NCBI GenBank assembly: GCA_963834405.1
Contig: CAWIBX010000002.1
Span: 1 to 64,000, forward strand
DNA length: 64,000 bases
Direction of reading: 5' to 3'
DNA from: Bog-473 sp963834405
GTDB taxonomy: Bacteria > Actinomycetota > Acidimicrobiia > Acidimicrobiales > RAAP-2
Below, piece by piece: positions 17,991 through 27,000 of this stretch; the stretch's first letter is position 1; each line of letters starts with the position of its first letter. A model generated the notes under the pieces. The model was given only the letters and a program-made list of their open reading frames with translations. It was not told the origin of the DNA and did no database searches. The position numbers were made by a program, and so were the translations under genes.

Positions 17991-18428
17991 ATGGTTGATG
18001 CTCACGTAAGCAACGTATTCAAGGCTCGCCAACGGACTCGTCAAGCGATCAGCCTCCACGGGTTGCGAGATGAGATCAGGAGGGCTGATGGAATCAACGC
18101 CAAGATCGCCGTCTTTCTGACCAACGTGGTCGGGTCAATGTGGTGTGCGTATGCGTTTGCGATCATTGCCTTTATTGGTTTACCTACAGCACTGAACCCG
18201 GGCGGTGAAGGGATCATCTCCTGGATTGCGCAGACCTTCCTCCAATTGGTCTTACTATCCGTCATCATGGTCGGGCAGAACGTGCAGGCCGAGGCCGGCG
18301 ATGTTCGATCGCAGCACACGTATGACGACGTGGTCGAAATACTCGATCGGCTCGACATACACACTCAAGGTGGCATCAAGGACCTGGCTGATCGGATCGA
18401 TACGTTGGAAGCAAAGATTGCTCGTTAG
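17991..18428 (+). CDS. DUF1003-like small membrane protein
   Basis: A 145-residue protein with an N-terminal charged region, two transmembrane helices (about residues 45-63 and 75-97) and a C-terminal helix rich in charged residues. The MWCAYAFAIIAFIGLP and LQLVLLSVIMVGQNVQAEA segments match the DUF1003-like style of small inner-membrane proteins. The start is ATG 17991 with GGAGACGACG just upstream. A hairpin at 18435-18459 directly after the stop probably terminates transcription. The gene stands alone; role unknown. Confidence 0.65.
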   Translation: MVDAHVSNVFKARQRTRQAISLHGLRDEIRRADGINAKIAVFLTNVVGSMWCAYAFAIIAFIGLPTALNPGGEGIISWIAQTFLQLVLLSVIMVGQNVQAEAGDVRSQHTYDDVVEILDRLDIHTQGGIKDLADRIDTLEAKIAR

Positions 18429-18434
18429 GCGGTC

Positions 18435-18459
18435 GCCGGACTGCGTGCCACAGTCCGGC
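18435..18459 (+). terminator. Hairpin terminator candidate after DUF1003-like gene
   Basis: A perfect 9-bp stem, GCCGGACTG-N7-CAGTCCGGC, begins seven bases after the stop codon. The following sequence is only weakly T-rich, as is common in high-GC actinomycetes. Confidence 0.6.
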
Positions 18460-18511
18460 TTCGTGGGGATATCAGATGGTTCGCGCAGGCGCCGCCTCTA
18501 AATGGTGGACG

Positions 18512-18793
18512 TCAACCCTCTTGCTTCAGGGGTGGCGGGATGGGGATGTCTTCACCCTTCCGCAGAAAGAGCAGAAGATCGTCTCTGGACATCCACGGAA
18601 ATGGTGTGAGTCCCATCAGCTCCAGTGCAGCGTTCATTTGATCCAACGCCATGCGGCGCTGCCCATCGAGTTCGGTTAGTCGTGAATCGAGGGCAAAAGC
18701 CGGACCCTCACTCCTGAGAAATTCGCGCGCTACCCCTTCCTCAATCTCACAGACCTCGAGGTAGTCGTGCCGCGCCCGTTCCGCATTGCTCAT
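18512..18793 (-). CDS. Small helical hypothetical protein
   Basis: A 93-residue acidic protein (MSNAERARHDYLEVCEIEEG onwards) with a long central helix and a Pro-rich tail ending PIPPPLKQEG. The start is set at ATG 18793 because GAGGAA precedes it; an upstream open extension to 18967 is arginine-rich and lacks a site. No domain was recognised. It converges with the DUF1003-like gene, with the hairpin between them. Confidence 0.5.
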   Translation of the reverse strand: MSNAERARHDYLEVCEIEEGVAREFLRSEGPAFALDSRLTELDGQRRMALDQMNAALELMGLTPFPWMSRDDLLLFLRKGEDIPIPPPLKQEG

Positions 18794-19079
18794 TTCCTCG
18801 CTTGTCACGCCTGGAACCGTACCCAGAGCCGTAGGACGTTGCCTCGGCGAGGCCGGACGATGGTGTAGGAGGAACTTTCGAACGACCCAGTGCGGCGAGT
18901 GATGTGCGTGTACCGTTTTGCCGCCGGAACGACGAGAAGGGCGCCCACAACGCCGGCTAGTCACCATGCCGGCACCTCGGGGGCCGGGTTTCGCCGCTCA
19001 TTGTGAGCCGAACAGCATCTGCGCAAACTCCTCAGCCGTATCGGTTGGTGCGCAGTCGCCGTCGCGTACAGGCGACGGC

Positions 19080-19217
19080 AGGGGAGTCCTCGTATCCAGA
19101 ACGGTGACCGACCTCGTCTCGGGCTCTGGCATCACGTTCGTAGACCGTGGTGAGCACGACCTCAAAGGGGTGCCGGGTACCTGGCGGCTCTACGCCGTGC
19201 AGGGATTCGATCGGTGA
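19080..19217 (+). pseudogene. C-terminal remnant of a class III cyclase
   Basis: The 46 codons before the stop at 19217 read RGVLVSRTVTDLVSGSGITF and then DRGEHDLKGVPGTWRLYAV, which is the typical last part of actinobacterial class III cyclase domains. The catalytic half is absent upstream, so this is a tail left by a deletion or a gene conversion. A similar scar, with ELKGVPGTW, lies at 57675-57734. Confidence 0.75.
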
Positions 19218-19802
19218 CCTCGAGCCCCTGACGCCCGCGAAGGAACCCGCCACCTGGGTAGGAGAAAGGGGAACACGAGTCCCTTCGCCCCGTCCGGCGG
19301 ACCCACCCCAACGTCCCTGAAGAGAAGCGGTCCGCACCTCCGCTCAACCGCCATTGTTGCACTTACGACGTAACGTGCAAAGCCACCTGCTTGCGAGGTC
19401 GGGATATCCGTCAGCGATCCCGTCTGCCTGGTCCGATGGGCAAGAAGGGCTGTCCGCGGAGGCGCGGTTACCGCTGTCTCCCAGCCGGTCCGCCGCGACG
19501 AGGACGAGCCGAAGGTGAGCGCCTCAACGGTCACGATCCACTCGAGCGGGATCGGCTGAGCGGCGCTGCCCCGCGTCGGTGGGCCCTGGCAGGGTGACGT
19601 TCGCCAGGCCGAGCACGGCCATGAGCGACGCGACCAAGACGACGGCGAGCACTCACCAGGACGCGGAAAGGCGACCACCGGCGGCAGTGTGAGCCCGGCT
19701 CCACCGCGCGGGACGTTTTTGTGTCGTCCTGAAGGGGCATAACACCAGTGCAACAGGATCGTTCACGCAACGTGGCCGAGTGAGAACGGTAGGGGTGAGG
19801 AC
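19218..19802. other. Intergenic stretch
   Basis: About 585 bp without a supported gene. Open frames on both strands are arginine-rich with no domain. No repeat or strong hairpin was seen. Confidence 0.35.
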
Positions 19803-20027
19803 ATGCCCGGGAACCGAGCCAACGTGAAGAACGAGAAGCAGTACGAAGCCTTGAAGGACAAAGGCATGTCGAAGGAGAGGGCGGCCCGCATCGCCAACGC
19901 GCCGAAGGCCTCGAGCCACGGCGGCAAGAAATCCGGATCAGGTGGGAACCCGAAGCAGGGCGGGACCACGGCGCAGCACAAGGCCGCCGGCCGTAAGGGC
20001 GGACGGGCGGCGGCGCGGTCCCGGTGA
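19803..20027 (+). CDS. Small basic protein (DUF7218-like)
   Basis: A 74-residue lysine/alanine/glycine-rich protein beginning MPGNRANVKNEKQYEALKDK, with GMSKERAARIANA in the middle and a GGRAAARSR tail. This is a conserved small-protein family often seen in actinomycetes; function unknown, possibly nucleic-acid associated from its charge. It overlaps the next small gene by four bases (GTGA), so the two are probably co-translated. Confidence 0.65.
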   Translation: MPGNRANVKNEKQYEALKDKGMSKERAARIANAPKASSHGGKKSGSGGNPKQGGTTAQHKAAGRKGGRAAARSR

Positions 20028-20224
20028 CTAAGGCCGAGCCGCACGAGGGGGGAGACGAGCGTGAGCGCGTCTTCGACGAGGTGATGGACACGCAGGAGCA
20101 CCCGCACCCGAAGCACCGGGAACACGGCAAGGAGGACCCGAGGCCCGACGAAGAGGAGCTCGAAAGCCGGACCGAGGTGGAACGCGCCGAGGTCGGGTTG
20201 CCACCGGAGCCTGATCAGGCCTGA
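20024..20224 (+). CDS. Small acidic hypothetical protein
   Basis: A 66-residue, very acidic protein beginning at GTG that overlaps the stop of the preceding basic protein gene. It is rich in Glu, Asp and His (DEVMDTQEHPHPKHREHGKE) and probably disordered. The opposite charge of the two coupled products is notable and could mean they pair, but this is speculation. No domain was recognised. Confidence 0.45.
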   Translation: MTKAEPHEGGDERERVFDEVMDTQEHPHPKHREHGKEDPRPDEEELESRTEVERAEVGLPPEPDQA

Positions 20225-20414
20225 GTCCTCGTCGCATCGCCGTCTGGGTGTGACGGCGAACCGTTCGGGCACATCGAGCGTCATGACCACGTGGTGCGTC
20301 GTCCCCCGCTGGCTTTGGCCGCATTCCTCGTTCTGTGTCCGCTCCTGGCCCTGGGCGGCCGTCCGGAGGGGATGACCAAAGCGCTGTGAGGGGGCAGTCG
20401 TTAACCTGGCTCGG

Positions 20415-21632
20415 GTGACGCTCGACTTCCGGAACCGGCAGGAGGGTGACGTCGACTCCGTCTGTCCGGCCACCTTCTTCGAGGAGGAGTTGCCCCGGCT
20501 GGCCGCGCAGCGGTCCGCCCTCGCCGTCCCTGGAGCCCGGGAGCTCGGGGTCTGCCCGCTCACCGTGGTGACCCCGGCCGGCGACTGGACCCTGTCGATC
20601 GACGGCGACGCGGTCCGCATCACGTCGGGAGACGGCGCTCCCGCGTCGGTCCGCCTCGACGAGGCGGAGCTCACCGACTTCGTCCACGACCGGCGGACGC
20701 CGATGACGCTCCTGGCGGCGGGCACCCTGGACATGCCGAAGGGCGACCTGGGCGACGTCCTCGACTGGTGGGTCGTCCTGCGCTCCCTGCTCGATGCGCG
20801 CCGGATCCACACCGCCGGCGCGATCGACTTCAAGGACCGGGACGGCAAGGTGTTGGACCTCCGGCGCTCGTTCACGGCCCACGACGACCCGGCCGAGCAG
20901 AGTCACTTCCTCGCCGAGGCTGGCTTCCTCCACTTGCGCCACGTCTTCACGGCGGAGGAGATGGCGGAGGTGTCGGCCGACATCGACGCCGCCCTGCCGC
21001 GCTACGTCCCCGACGACGGTCGCTCCTGGTGGGCCACCACCGCGGCGGGCGAGGACCGCGCGGTCCGCCTGCAGTGGTTCCACGAGCAGAGCCCCAGCAC
21101 GGCGGCCCTCCTACGGGACGAGCGGCTCCTGCGCCTCGCGGGCCTCACCTCTGATGGCCATCGGCACCGGTCGGAGGGCAACACCATCGAGGCGCTGGTC
21201 AAGCCGATCGGCGTGGTCCGGGGCATCTCGGACCTGCCGTGGCACAAGGACTGCAGCCTGGGGCGCCATTCGTACCGCTGCTGCAGCCTCACCGTCGGGA
21301 TCTCGGTCACCGGGGCCGACGAGCGCTCGGGACAGCTGGCCGTCGTGGCCGGCTCGCACCGCGCCCTGGTGCAGCCGGCGTTCTTCCGCAGTTCGTGGGG
21401 TCTGCCCGAGGTGCCCTTGCCGACCGGGGTCGGCGACCTCACGGTCCACTGCTCGTGCACCATGCACATGAGCTACGCGCCCGTCGATGCGGAGCGGCGC
21501 GTGATGTACACCGACTTCACGCTCCCCTCGCCGGTGGACGACGAGACGGGCACGAAGAGCGGCAACGAGATCGCCCGCGTCCGCGAGCAGGCGTACAAGA
21601 CGGTGAGCCAGGCGCCGAGCCCCGTCGCCTGA
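20415..21632 (+). CDS. Phytanoyl-CoA dioxygenase (PhyH) family protein with SCP2-like N-terminus
   Basis: A 405-residue Fe(II)/2-oxoglutarate-dependent oxygenase candidate. The C-terminal half (about residues 165-385) carries the PhyH pattern: the iron-binding His-x-Asp in LPWHKDCSLG, the GQLAVVAGSHR segment and a distal His near VHCSCTMHMSYAPV. The N-terminal region (about residues 30-130) resembles an SCP2/sterol-carrier fold. The start is GTG 20415. Likely to hydroxylate a lipid or polyketide-like substrate, but the substrate cannot be inferred. An alpha/beta hydrolase follows 33 bp downstream and may act in the same pathway. Confidence 0.8.
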   Translation: MTLDFRNRQEGDVDSVCPATFFEEELPRLAAQRSALAVPGARELGVCPLTVVTPAGDWTLSIDGDAVRITSGDGAPASVRLDEAELTDFVHDRRTPMTLLAAGTLDMPKGDLGDVLDWWVVLRSLLDARRIHTAGAIDFKDRDGKVLDLRRSFTAHDDPAEQSHFLAEAGFLHLRHVFTAEEMAEVSADIDAALPRYVPDDGRSWWATTAAGEDRAVRLQWFHEQSPSTAALLRDERLLRLAGLTSDGHRHRSEGNTIEALVKPIGVVRGISDLPWHKDCSLGRHSYRCCSLTVGISVTGADERSGQLAVVAGSHRALVQPAFFRSSWGLPEVPLPTGVGDLTVHCSCTMHMSYAPVDAERRVMYTDFTLPSPVDDETGTKSGNEIARVREQAYKTVSQAPSPVA

Positions 21633-21665
21633 GCGCCGTCGCGGGCCAGCAGGCAGGATGAGGAG

Positions 21666-22550
21666 ATGACCTCCCCCCGGCATGTGCACCTCCCGGACGG
21701 ACGGCGCCTCGATCTGCGGGTCAGCGGTCCCGACGGCGGCGTTCCGTTGCTCTTCCACCACGGCACACCCGGTTCGTACATACCTCGCCGGTTCATGGAG
21801 CGCGCCGCCCATGCGCGGGGCTTGCGGCTCGTGACCACCTCGCGGCCGGGCTACGGGGACTCCACCCGCCAGGCGGGCCGGGCCGTGGTGGACGTGGTCG
21901 CCGATACGCAGGCCGTGCTCGACGAGCTCGGTGCCGACCGTTGCCTGGTCGCCGGCTGGTCGGGTGGGGGCCCGCACGCGCTGGCCTGCGCCGCCCGGCT
22001 TCCGTCCGCCGCCGCCGTGCTGGTCGTCGCCGGCGTGGCGACCTACCCCGCAGAGGGCCTCGACTTCATGGCCGGCATGGGGGAGGAGAACGTGATCGAG
22101 TTCGGCGCCGCGCTCCAGGGCGAGGACGTGCTCCGCCCCTACCTGTCGGACATGCGCGAGCAGCTCAAGGACGTCGGGATCGAGGGGATCATGACGACCC
22201 TGCAGACGCTGCTGCCACAGGTGGACAAGGACGTGCTGACCGACGAGTTCGCCGAGGACCTGGTGGCCAGCTTTCACGAGGCTCTGCGGACCGGCGTCGA
22301 CGGCTGGCTCGATGACGACCTCGCCTTCACCAAGCCCTGGGGCTTCGCCTTCGACGAGATCTCCGCCCCGACCGCGGTCTGGCAGGGGAGCGCCGACCTG
22401 ATGGTGCCGTTCGCGCACGGCGAGTGGTTGGCCGCGCACGTGCCCGGCGCGTCCGTGCACCTCGAGGAGGGCGAAGGCCACCTGTCCGTCGGGATCGGGG
22501 CGCTGGACCGCATGCTCGACGAGCTGTTGGAGCGGGCGGGCCTCGGCTAG
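21666..22550 (+). CDS. Alpha/beta hydrolase
   Basis: A 294-residue serine hydrolase of the alpha/beta fold. Visible features are the oxyanion-hole FHHGTPGS near the N-terminus, the nucleophile elbow AGWSGGGPHA, the acid in QGSADLMVPF and the catalytic His in EGEGHLSVG. It begins ATGACC at 21666 after AGGATGAGGAG. It is closely downstream of the PhyH-type gene, so the pair probably forms an operon. Substrate unknown. Confidence 0.85.
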   Translation: MTSPRHVHLPDGRRLDLRVSGPDGGVPLLFHHGTPGSYIPRRFMERAAHARGLRLVTTSRPGYGDSTRQAGRAVVDVVADTQAVLDELGADRCLVAGWSGGGPHALACAARLPSAAAVLVVAGVATYPAEGLDFMAGMGEENVIEFGAALQGEDVLRPYLSDMREQLKDVGIEGIMTTLQTLLPQVDKDVLTDEFAEDLVASFHEALRTGVDGWLDDDLAFTKPWGFAFDEISAPTAVWQGSADLMVPFAHGEWLAAHVPGASVHLEEGEGHLSVGIGALDRMLDELLERAGLG

Positions 22551-22683
22551 CCCGCCGCGCGCGGGCGCCAAGCCTGCTCAAAGAGCGGACAATTTCCCGC
22601 TCGGCCCCTCTGCGGGAAGAACCGAAAATGGTACGTTGCCCGGGCTCATCAATTCCTGAACGAGGGGGGGGCGGGAACACCTG

Positions 22684-25149
22684 ATGCAGCGTTCCTTCGC
22701 GCCGCGCCCTCTTGCGCGCGGCCTCATTGCGCTGGGTGCCGTCGTCGCGTCTGCTGTCGTCGTCGTGGGTGCGTCGGCCGGCCCGGCGGGAGCCGCGGGC
22801 ATCCTGCCACCGTCGAACCCCGCCGCCGACGTCTCGCCGCAGGTCGTGCCGGCCTGTCGGACGTCGCCGGTCGACGACAAGAGCGCAGCGTGCATCGACT
22901 CCATCCTGCACAACATCAACTACGCCCGGTCGCTCGAGAGCCTCGGTCCCCTCGTCCTCCCGAGTGACTATGCGAGCGACACCGTGCCGGTGCAGCAGCT
23001 GATCCTCGCGGACGAGGAGCGGGGCGACCGCGGGCTCTCCCAGTTCTCGGGACTGGTCGCCAGCCTGAACGGCGCCGCGCTCACCGCGGCCGGGGCCGAC
23101 CAGGACCCCTCGCCCCCGTCGGGGTTCAGCTTCACGACGGCGGGCTCGAACTTCGCGCTCGATTACACGCCGCTCGGCGCCGACTTCGCCTGGATGTACG
23201 ACGACGGCTACGGCGGGACCAATCTCGACTGCACGTCACCGGGCGCGACCACCTGCTGGGGTCACCGGGACACCATCCTCGGCAACTGGGCGGATACGGG
23301 GAGCACGATCGGCGTGATGGGCGACGCCGACACGGCCGCCGGTCAGTACACCCAGATCTTCGCCAACGACAACAACATGTCGGAGGCGCTGACCGACACC
23401 ATCGACCCGAGCACGCTGCCCACACCGTCGACCGTGGCCACGCCCGATGTGGTCCAGGTATTGCCGGCCTCGTCGCCCAACACCGCGGCGGGCACGCCGG
23501 TGACCGTCGAGGGCAACTACTTCGGGACGACGCCGGAGGTGTTCTTCGGCGGCGTGGCGGCCACTGACGTGCACGTGAATTGGGACGGAGAGCTCACCGC
23601 CGATGCCCCCGCCGATCCGGCGGGCACCGCGACCGACCAGGTCGTCGTCACCGTCGAGAACGGTGCCCTTTCGTCCAGCTCCACGGGCACGGCCCAGGTC
23701 AACGAGTTCACCTACGCGCCGTCCGACGCGCCGGCCATCACGTCGGTGTCACCCACGTCGGGCACGCAAGTGCCCTCGCCCTCGTGCAGCGTCACGATCA
23801 GAGGGTCGAACTTCTTCGACGGCGGCGTGGCACCGATCGTCGACTTCGGCACGGTGGCCAGCATCGGCTCCATGACCTACAGCTCGTCGCTGATCACGAC
23901 GACGATTCCGCCGGCCGTCAACCCGGCCACCGTGAACATCAGCGTGACGACTCCCGCCGGCACGAGTACCGCGTTGGTGGCCGACCAGTACACCTACGTC
24001 GCGGCGTCCGGGTCCGCACCGTGCATCACGAGCGGAAAGGCGGCCACGTTCAACTCGGGCAGCGCCGGCGCGTTCCACGTGACCACGTCGGCCGTCCCCG
24101 CCGTCACCTCCGTCACCGACGCCGCGTTCAGCGGCTGCACTCCGTCCACGCTGCCCGCCGACATCCGGCTCGTCTACGGCGGGGGCACCACGGCCACGCT
24201 GGAGGGCACGCCCGAACCGGGCGACGGCGGCACGTACACGGTCTGCCTCCAGGCCGCCAACGGGGTGGCGCCGGTCGCGACCCAGGTCTTCACGCTGACC
24301 GTGAACGCCCCGGCGCCGTCACCACCGCCGCCACCCGCTCCGCCGTCGCCGCCACCCGCCACGCACGGGTACTGGTTGGTCGGCTCGGACGGCGGCATCT
24401 TCAGCTTCGGCTCGGCGGCCTTCCACGGCTCTACGGGCGCCATGCACCTGCAGCGCCCGGTCGTCGGCATCTCGCCCACGGCCGACCGCGGCGGATACTG
24501 GCTCGTGGCCTCCGACGGCGGCACGTTCGCCTTCGGTGACGCGGGCTACTACGGCTCCATCCCCGGGGTCGGCCTCAACCCGGCCGGGTCGGGACTGCCC
24601 AACAGTCTGCGAGCGCCGATCGTCGGCATGGTCCCGTCCGCCGACGGCGGCGGCTACTTCATGGTGGCGTCCGACGGCGGCGTGTTCGCCTTCGGCGACG
24701 CGACGTTCGCGGGGTCCTGCCCGGGCATCGGCGGCTGCAGCGGCTCGGCGGTGGCCGTGGTCCCGGACACCACGGGCCACGGGTACTGGGTCGTCACGTC
24801 CACCGGCGGTGTCTATCCGTTCGGCGACGCCACCTACCACGGCGCCCCGGGCCCGCAGAGCTCCGCCATCACGTCCGCCGTGGCCACCGCCGACGGACAG
24901 GGGTACTGGATCCTCGACGCCGCCGGACAGGTGTTCGCCTACGGCGACGCACCGGCTTTGGGCAGCCTGCCGCCCGGTGCCGCCGGCGGCCCGGATCCGG
25001 CGGCCACCATCTTCGCCACCTCGGACGGGGGCGGGTACTGGATCGCCACCGCCCTGGGCCAGGTCACCCCGTTCGGCGACGCGCCCAACGACGGCGACGT
25101 GTCGGGACTGCACCTCAACGGCGAGATCATCGCCGCCTCCGGTTCATAG
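22684..25149 (+). CDS. Large secreted protein: CAP-like, two IPT/TIG domains and six GYW repeats
   Basis: An 821-residue exported protein. It has a signal peptide (about residues 1-38, ending GPAGAAG), a CAP/SCP-like region (about 55-235, with IDSILHNINYARSLES and WGHRDTILGNW), two IPT/TIG immunoglobulin-like domains (about 255-345 and 349-440), a further beta domain and a proline-rich linker (543-559). Six repeats follow from residue 560, each built on GYW(L/F)V.SDGG..(S/A)FG(D/S)A. These are likely a propeller or solenoid binding module. The C-terminal repeats are paralogous to those of the protein at 59018-62224. A surface-binding or host/particle-interaction role is likely; enzymatic activity is not evident. 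Starts at ATG 22684. Confidence 0.85.
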   Translation: MQRSFAPRPLARGLIALGAVVASAVVVVGASAGPAGAAGILPPSNPAADVSPQVVPACRTSPVDDKSAACIDSILHNINYARSLESLGPLVLPSDYASDTVPVQQLILADEERGDRGLSQFSGLVASLNGAALTAAGADQDPSPPSGFSFTTAGSNFALDYTPLGADFAWMYDDGYGGTNLDCTSPGATTCWGHRDTILGNWADTGSTIGVMGDADTAAGQYTQIFANDNNMSEALTDTIDPSTLPTPSTVATPDVVQVLPASSPNTAAGTPVTVEGNYFGTTPEVFFGGVAATDVHVNWDGELTADAPADPAGTATDQVVVTVENGALSSSSTGTAQVNEFTYAPSDAPAITSVSPTSGTQVPSPSCSVTIRGSNFFDGGVAPIVDFGTVASIGSMTYSSSLITTTIPPAVNPATVNISVTTPAGTSTALVADQYTYVAASGSAPCITSGKAATFNSGSAGAFHVTTSAVPAVTSVTDAAFSGCTPSTLPADIRLVYGGGTTATLEGTPEPGDGGTYTVCLQAANGVAPVATQVFTLTVNAPAPSPPPPPAPPSPPPATHGYWLVGSDGGIFSFGSAAFHGSTGAMHLQRPVVGISPTADRGGYWLVASDGGTFAFGDAGYYGSIPGVGLNPAGSGLPNSLRAPIVGMVPSADGGGYFMVASDGGVFAFGDATFAGSCPGIGGCSGSAVAVVPDTTGHGYWVVTSTGGVYPFGDATYHGAPGPQSSAITSAVATADGQGYWILDAAGQVFAYGDAPALGSLPPGAAGGPDPAATIFATSDGGGYWIATALGQVTPFGDAPNDGDVSGLHLNGEIIAASGS

Positions 25150-25220
25150 CGCCTCTCCCGCGCACCCCTGCGGATTCGCATCTATCGTGGGGTGAACCGA
25201 TCGACCAGGGAGGCAGCAGC

Positions 25221-25988
25221 ATGGGCATCTTCCAGCGGGCACACGACATCGTCCAGGCCAAGACGAACAAGGCACTCGACGCCGCCGAGAAGCCGGACGA
25301 GATGCTCGATCTCTCCTACGAGAAGATGCTCGAGCAGATCACCCAGGTGCGGCGCGCCCTGGTCGACCTGGCCGCGTCGAAGAAGCGGCTCGAGCTGCAG
25401 GAGGAGCAGCTCCAGCACAGCGTCGAGCACCTCCAGGAGCAGGCCAAGCAGGCCCTGGCCGCCAACCGCGAGGACCTGGCGCGGGAGGCCTTGAACCGCA
25501 AGGCGGCGGCCCAACAGCAGATCGACGAAATGGAGCCGCAGCGCAAGCAGCTCGACGAGGAGGAGACCAAGCTCACCGCGACGCTGAACGGCCTGCAGAC
25601 CCGGGTCAACCAGTTCCGCACGCAGAAGGAGACCCTGAAGGCCCAGTACACCGCGGCCAAGGCGATCAGCACGGTCGACGAGAGTGCGGCGGGCATCTCC
25701 AAGTCCTTCAACGACTCGGGCGCCACCCTGCAGCGGGCCCAGGACAAGATCTCCACCATGCAGGCGCGCTCGGGCGCGCTCGACGAGCTCCTCGAGTCGG
25801 GCGTGCTCGAGGACGTGGGTGGGGGCACCGACGACATTCAGAAGGAGCTCGACCAGGTCGGCAACAGCGCCCAGGTCGACCAGGAGCTGGCGGCGCTCAA
25901 GGCGCAGGTGGGCACGGGAGCCCCCGAGCCAGACGCGCTGGCGGCGGCGCCGGCACCGGCGCCCGACGAGGCGACGCCCTCCTCCTAG
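25221..25988 (+). CDS. pspA: PspA/IM30 (phage-shock) family protein
   Basis: A 255-residue coiled-coil protein of the PspA/IM30/Vipp1 family, which supports membrane integrity under envelope stress. MGIFQRAHDIVQAKTNKALD at the N-terminus is the usual amphipathic start, followed by long heptad-rich helices (KKRLELQEEQLQHSVEHLQE) to about residue 215. The C-terminal tail is Ala/Pro-rich and extra. The start is ATG 25221 after GGGAGGCAG. The end overlaps the convergent dehalogenase-like gene by four bases. No psp partner genes are adjacent. Confidence 0.9.
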   Translation: MGIFQRAHDIVQAKTNKALDAAEKPDEMLDLSYEKMLEQITQVRRALVDLAASKKRLELQEEQLQHSVEHLQEQAKQALAANREDLAREALNRKAAAQQQIDEMEPQRKQLDEEETKLTATLNGLQTRVNQFRTQKETLKAQYTAAKAISTVDESAAGISKSFNDSGATLQRAQDKISTMQARSGALDELLESGVLEDVGGGTDDIQKELDQVGNSAQVDQELAALKAQVGTGAPEPDALAAAPAPAPDEATPSS

Positions 25989-26950
25989 CGCACGGGCGAC
26001 GAGCCGACGAAGCCGGCGATCACGTCCGCCAACTCGCGGCCGCGGTCCTCCTGGACGAAATGACCGCCACCGGCGAGCTCGGGGTGCGTCAGCCCCCGCG
26101 CCCCGGGCACGTGCGTGCGCAGCACCGCGTCCCACCCGGCGGTGCCGGGGTCGGCGTCGGAGTACGCGGTGAGGAACGGCCCTTCGAAGGCGGCCAGCGC
26201 CGCCATGGTGCGCCGGTTGAGCCGGGCGCACGCGCTCGATGGCGTCAGGCCCATCAAGAGGGGCAGCTGGCGCGGGCCGGCGCAGAACTCCTCGGACGGG
26301 AAGGGCGCGTCGTACGCTGCGAGCACCGGGTCCTCGAGGACCGAGGTCGTCGCTCCCTGCAGGAACACGCTCGGCCGGAACGGGGTGAGCTCCTGGGTGA
26401 GCCGCTGGTAGTCGAGCAAGGTCGGCTCGACCGTCACGCGACCGTCGGCGTCGCTGTGACAGGCCCAGCCCAGGCGTCCGGCCAGCTCCGGACCGGCCGT
26501 GTGCAGCGCGGTGTTGGTGGCGACCACCCGGCGGAAGCGGTCCGGGTCGCGGGCGAGCACGCCCAGCCCGAACGGCCCGCCCCAGTCCTGCACCACGAGC
26601 GTGACGCCGTCGAGCCCGGTGGCCTCGACGAAGGCCGCCAGCCACTCGACGTGCGCGGGCACGGCGTGGGCCGTGCGCAGCGCGGGCTTGTCGGAGCGGC
26701 CGAACCCGATGAGGTCGGGCGCCACCGCGCGCAGACCGAGACCGGCCAGGCGCTCGATGACAGCGCGGTAGAGGTACGACCACGTCGGCTGTCCGTGCAG
26801 CAGCAGCACCGTCTCGCCGTCGCGCGGGCCTTCGTCGACGTAGTGCATGCGCAGCCCGTCGGGCAGCTCGGCGTAGCGGGGGTCGAACGCGAAGCCCGGG
26901 AGCTCGCCGAAGCGCGCGTCGGGGGTGCGCAGGCGCTCCACGAGCGTCAT
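25985..26950 (-). CDS. Haloalkane dehalogenase-like alpha/beta hydrolase
   Basis: A 321-residue protein closely resembling HLD-I haloalkane dehalogenases. LRTPDARFGELPGFAF and HGQPTWSYLYR match the family start, the Asp nucleophile is in VVQDWGGPFG, a late acid lies in TAYSDADPG and the His is in AGGGHFVQEDRG. The family would hydrolyse a carbon-halogen bond. However, the second halide-binding Trp usually found in the cap (near AF..W) is replaced around LLDYQRLTQ, so dehalogenase activity is uncertain and it may be another hydrolase. Starts at ATG 26950, divergent from the DAO-type oxidoreductase. Confidence 0.75.
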   Translation of the reverse strand: MTLVERLRTPDARFGELPGFAFDPRYAELPDGLRMHYVDEGPRDGETVLLLHGQPTWSYLYRAVIERLAGLGLRAVAPDLIGFGRSDKPALRTAHAVPAHVEWLAAFVEATGLDGVTLVVQDWGGPFGLGVLARDPDRFRRVVATNTALHTAGPELAGRLGWACHSDADGRVTVEPTLLDYQRLTQELTPFRPSVFLQGATTSVLEDPVLAAYDAPFPSEEFCAGPRQLPLLMGLTPSSACARLNRRTMAALAAFEGPFLTAYSDADPGTAGWDAVLRTHVPGARGLTHPELAGGGHFVQEDRGRELADVIAGFVGSSPVR

Positions 26951-27000
26951 TGTGCCGCTTCTCTGCGCGCGGCGTGGCCGCTGCGGTCGGATGGGCGGTC

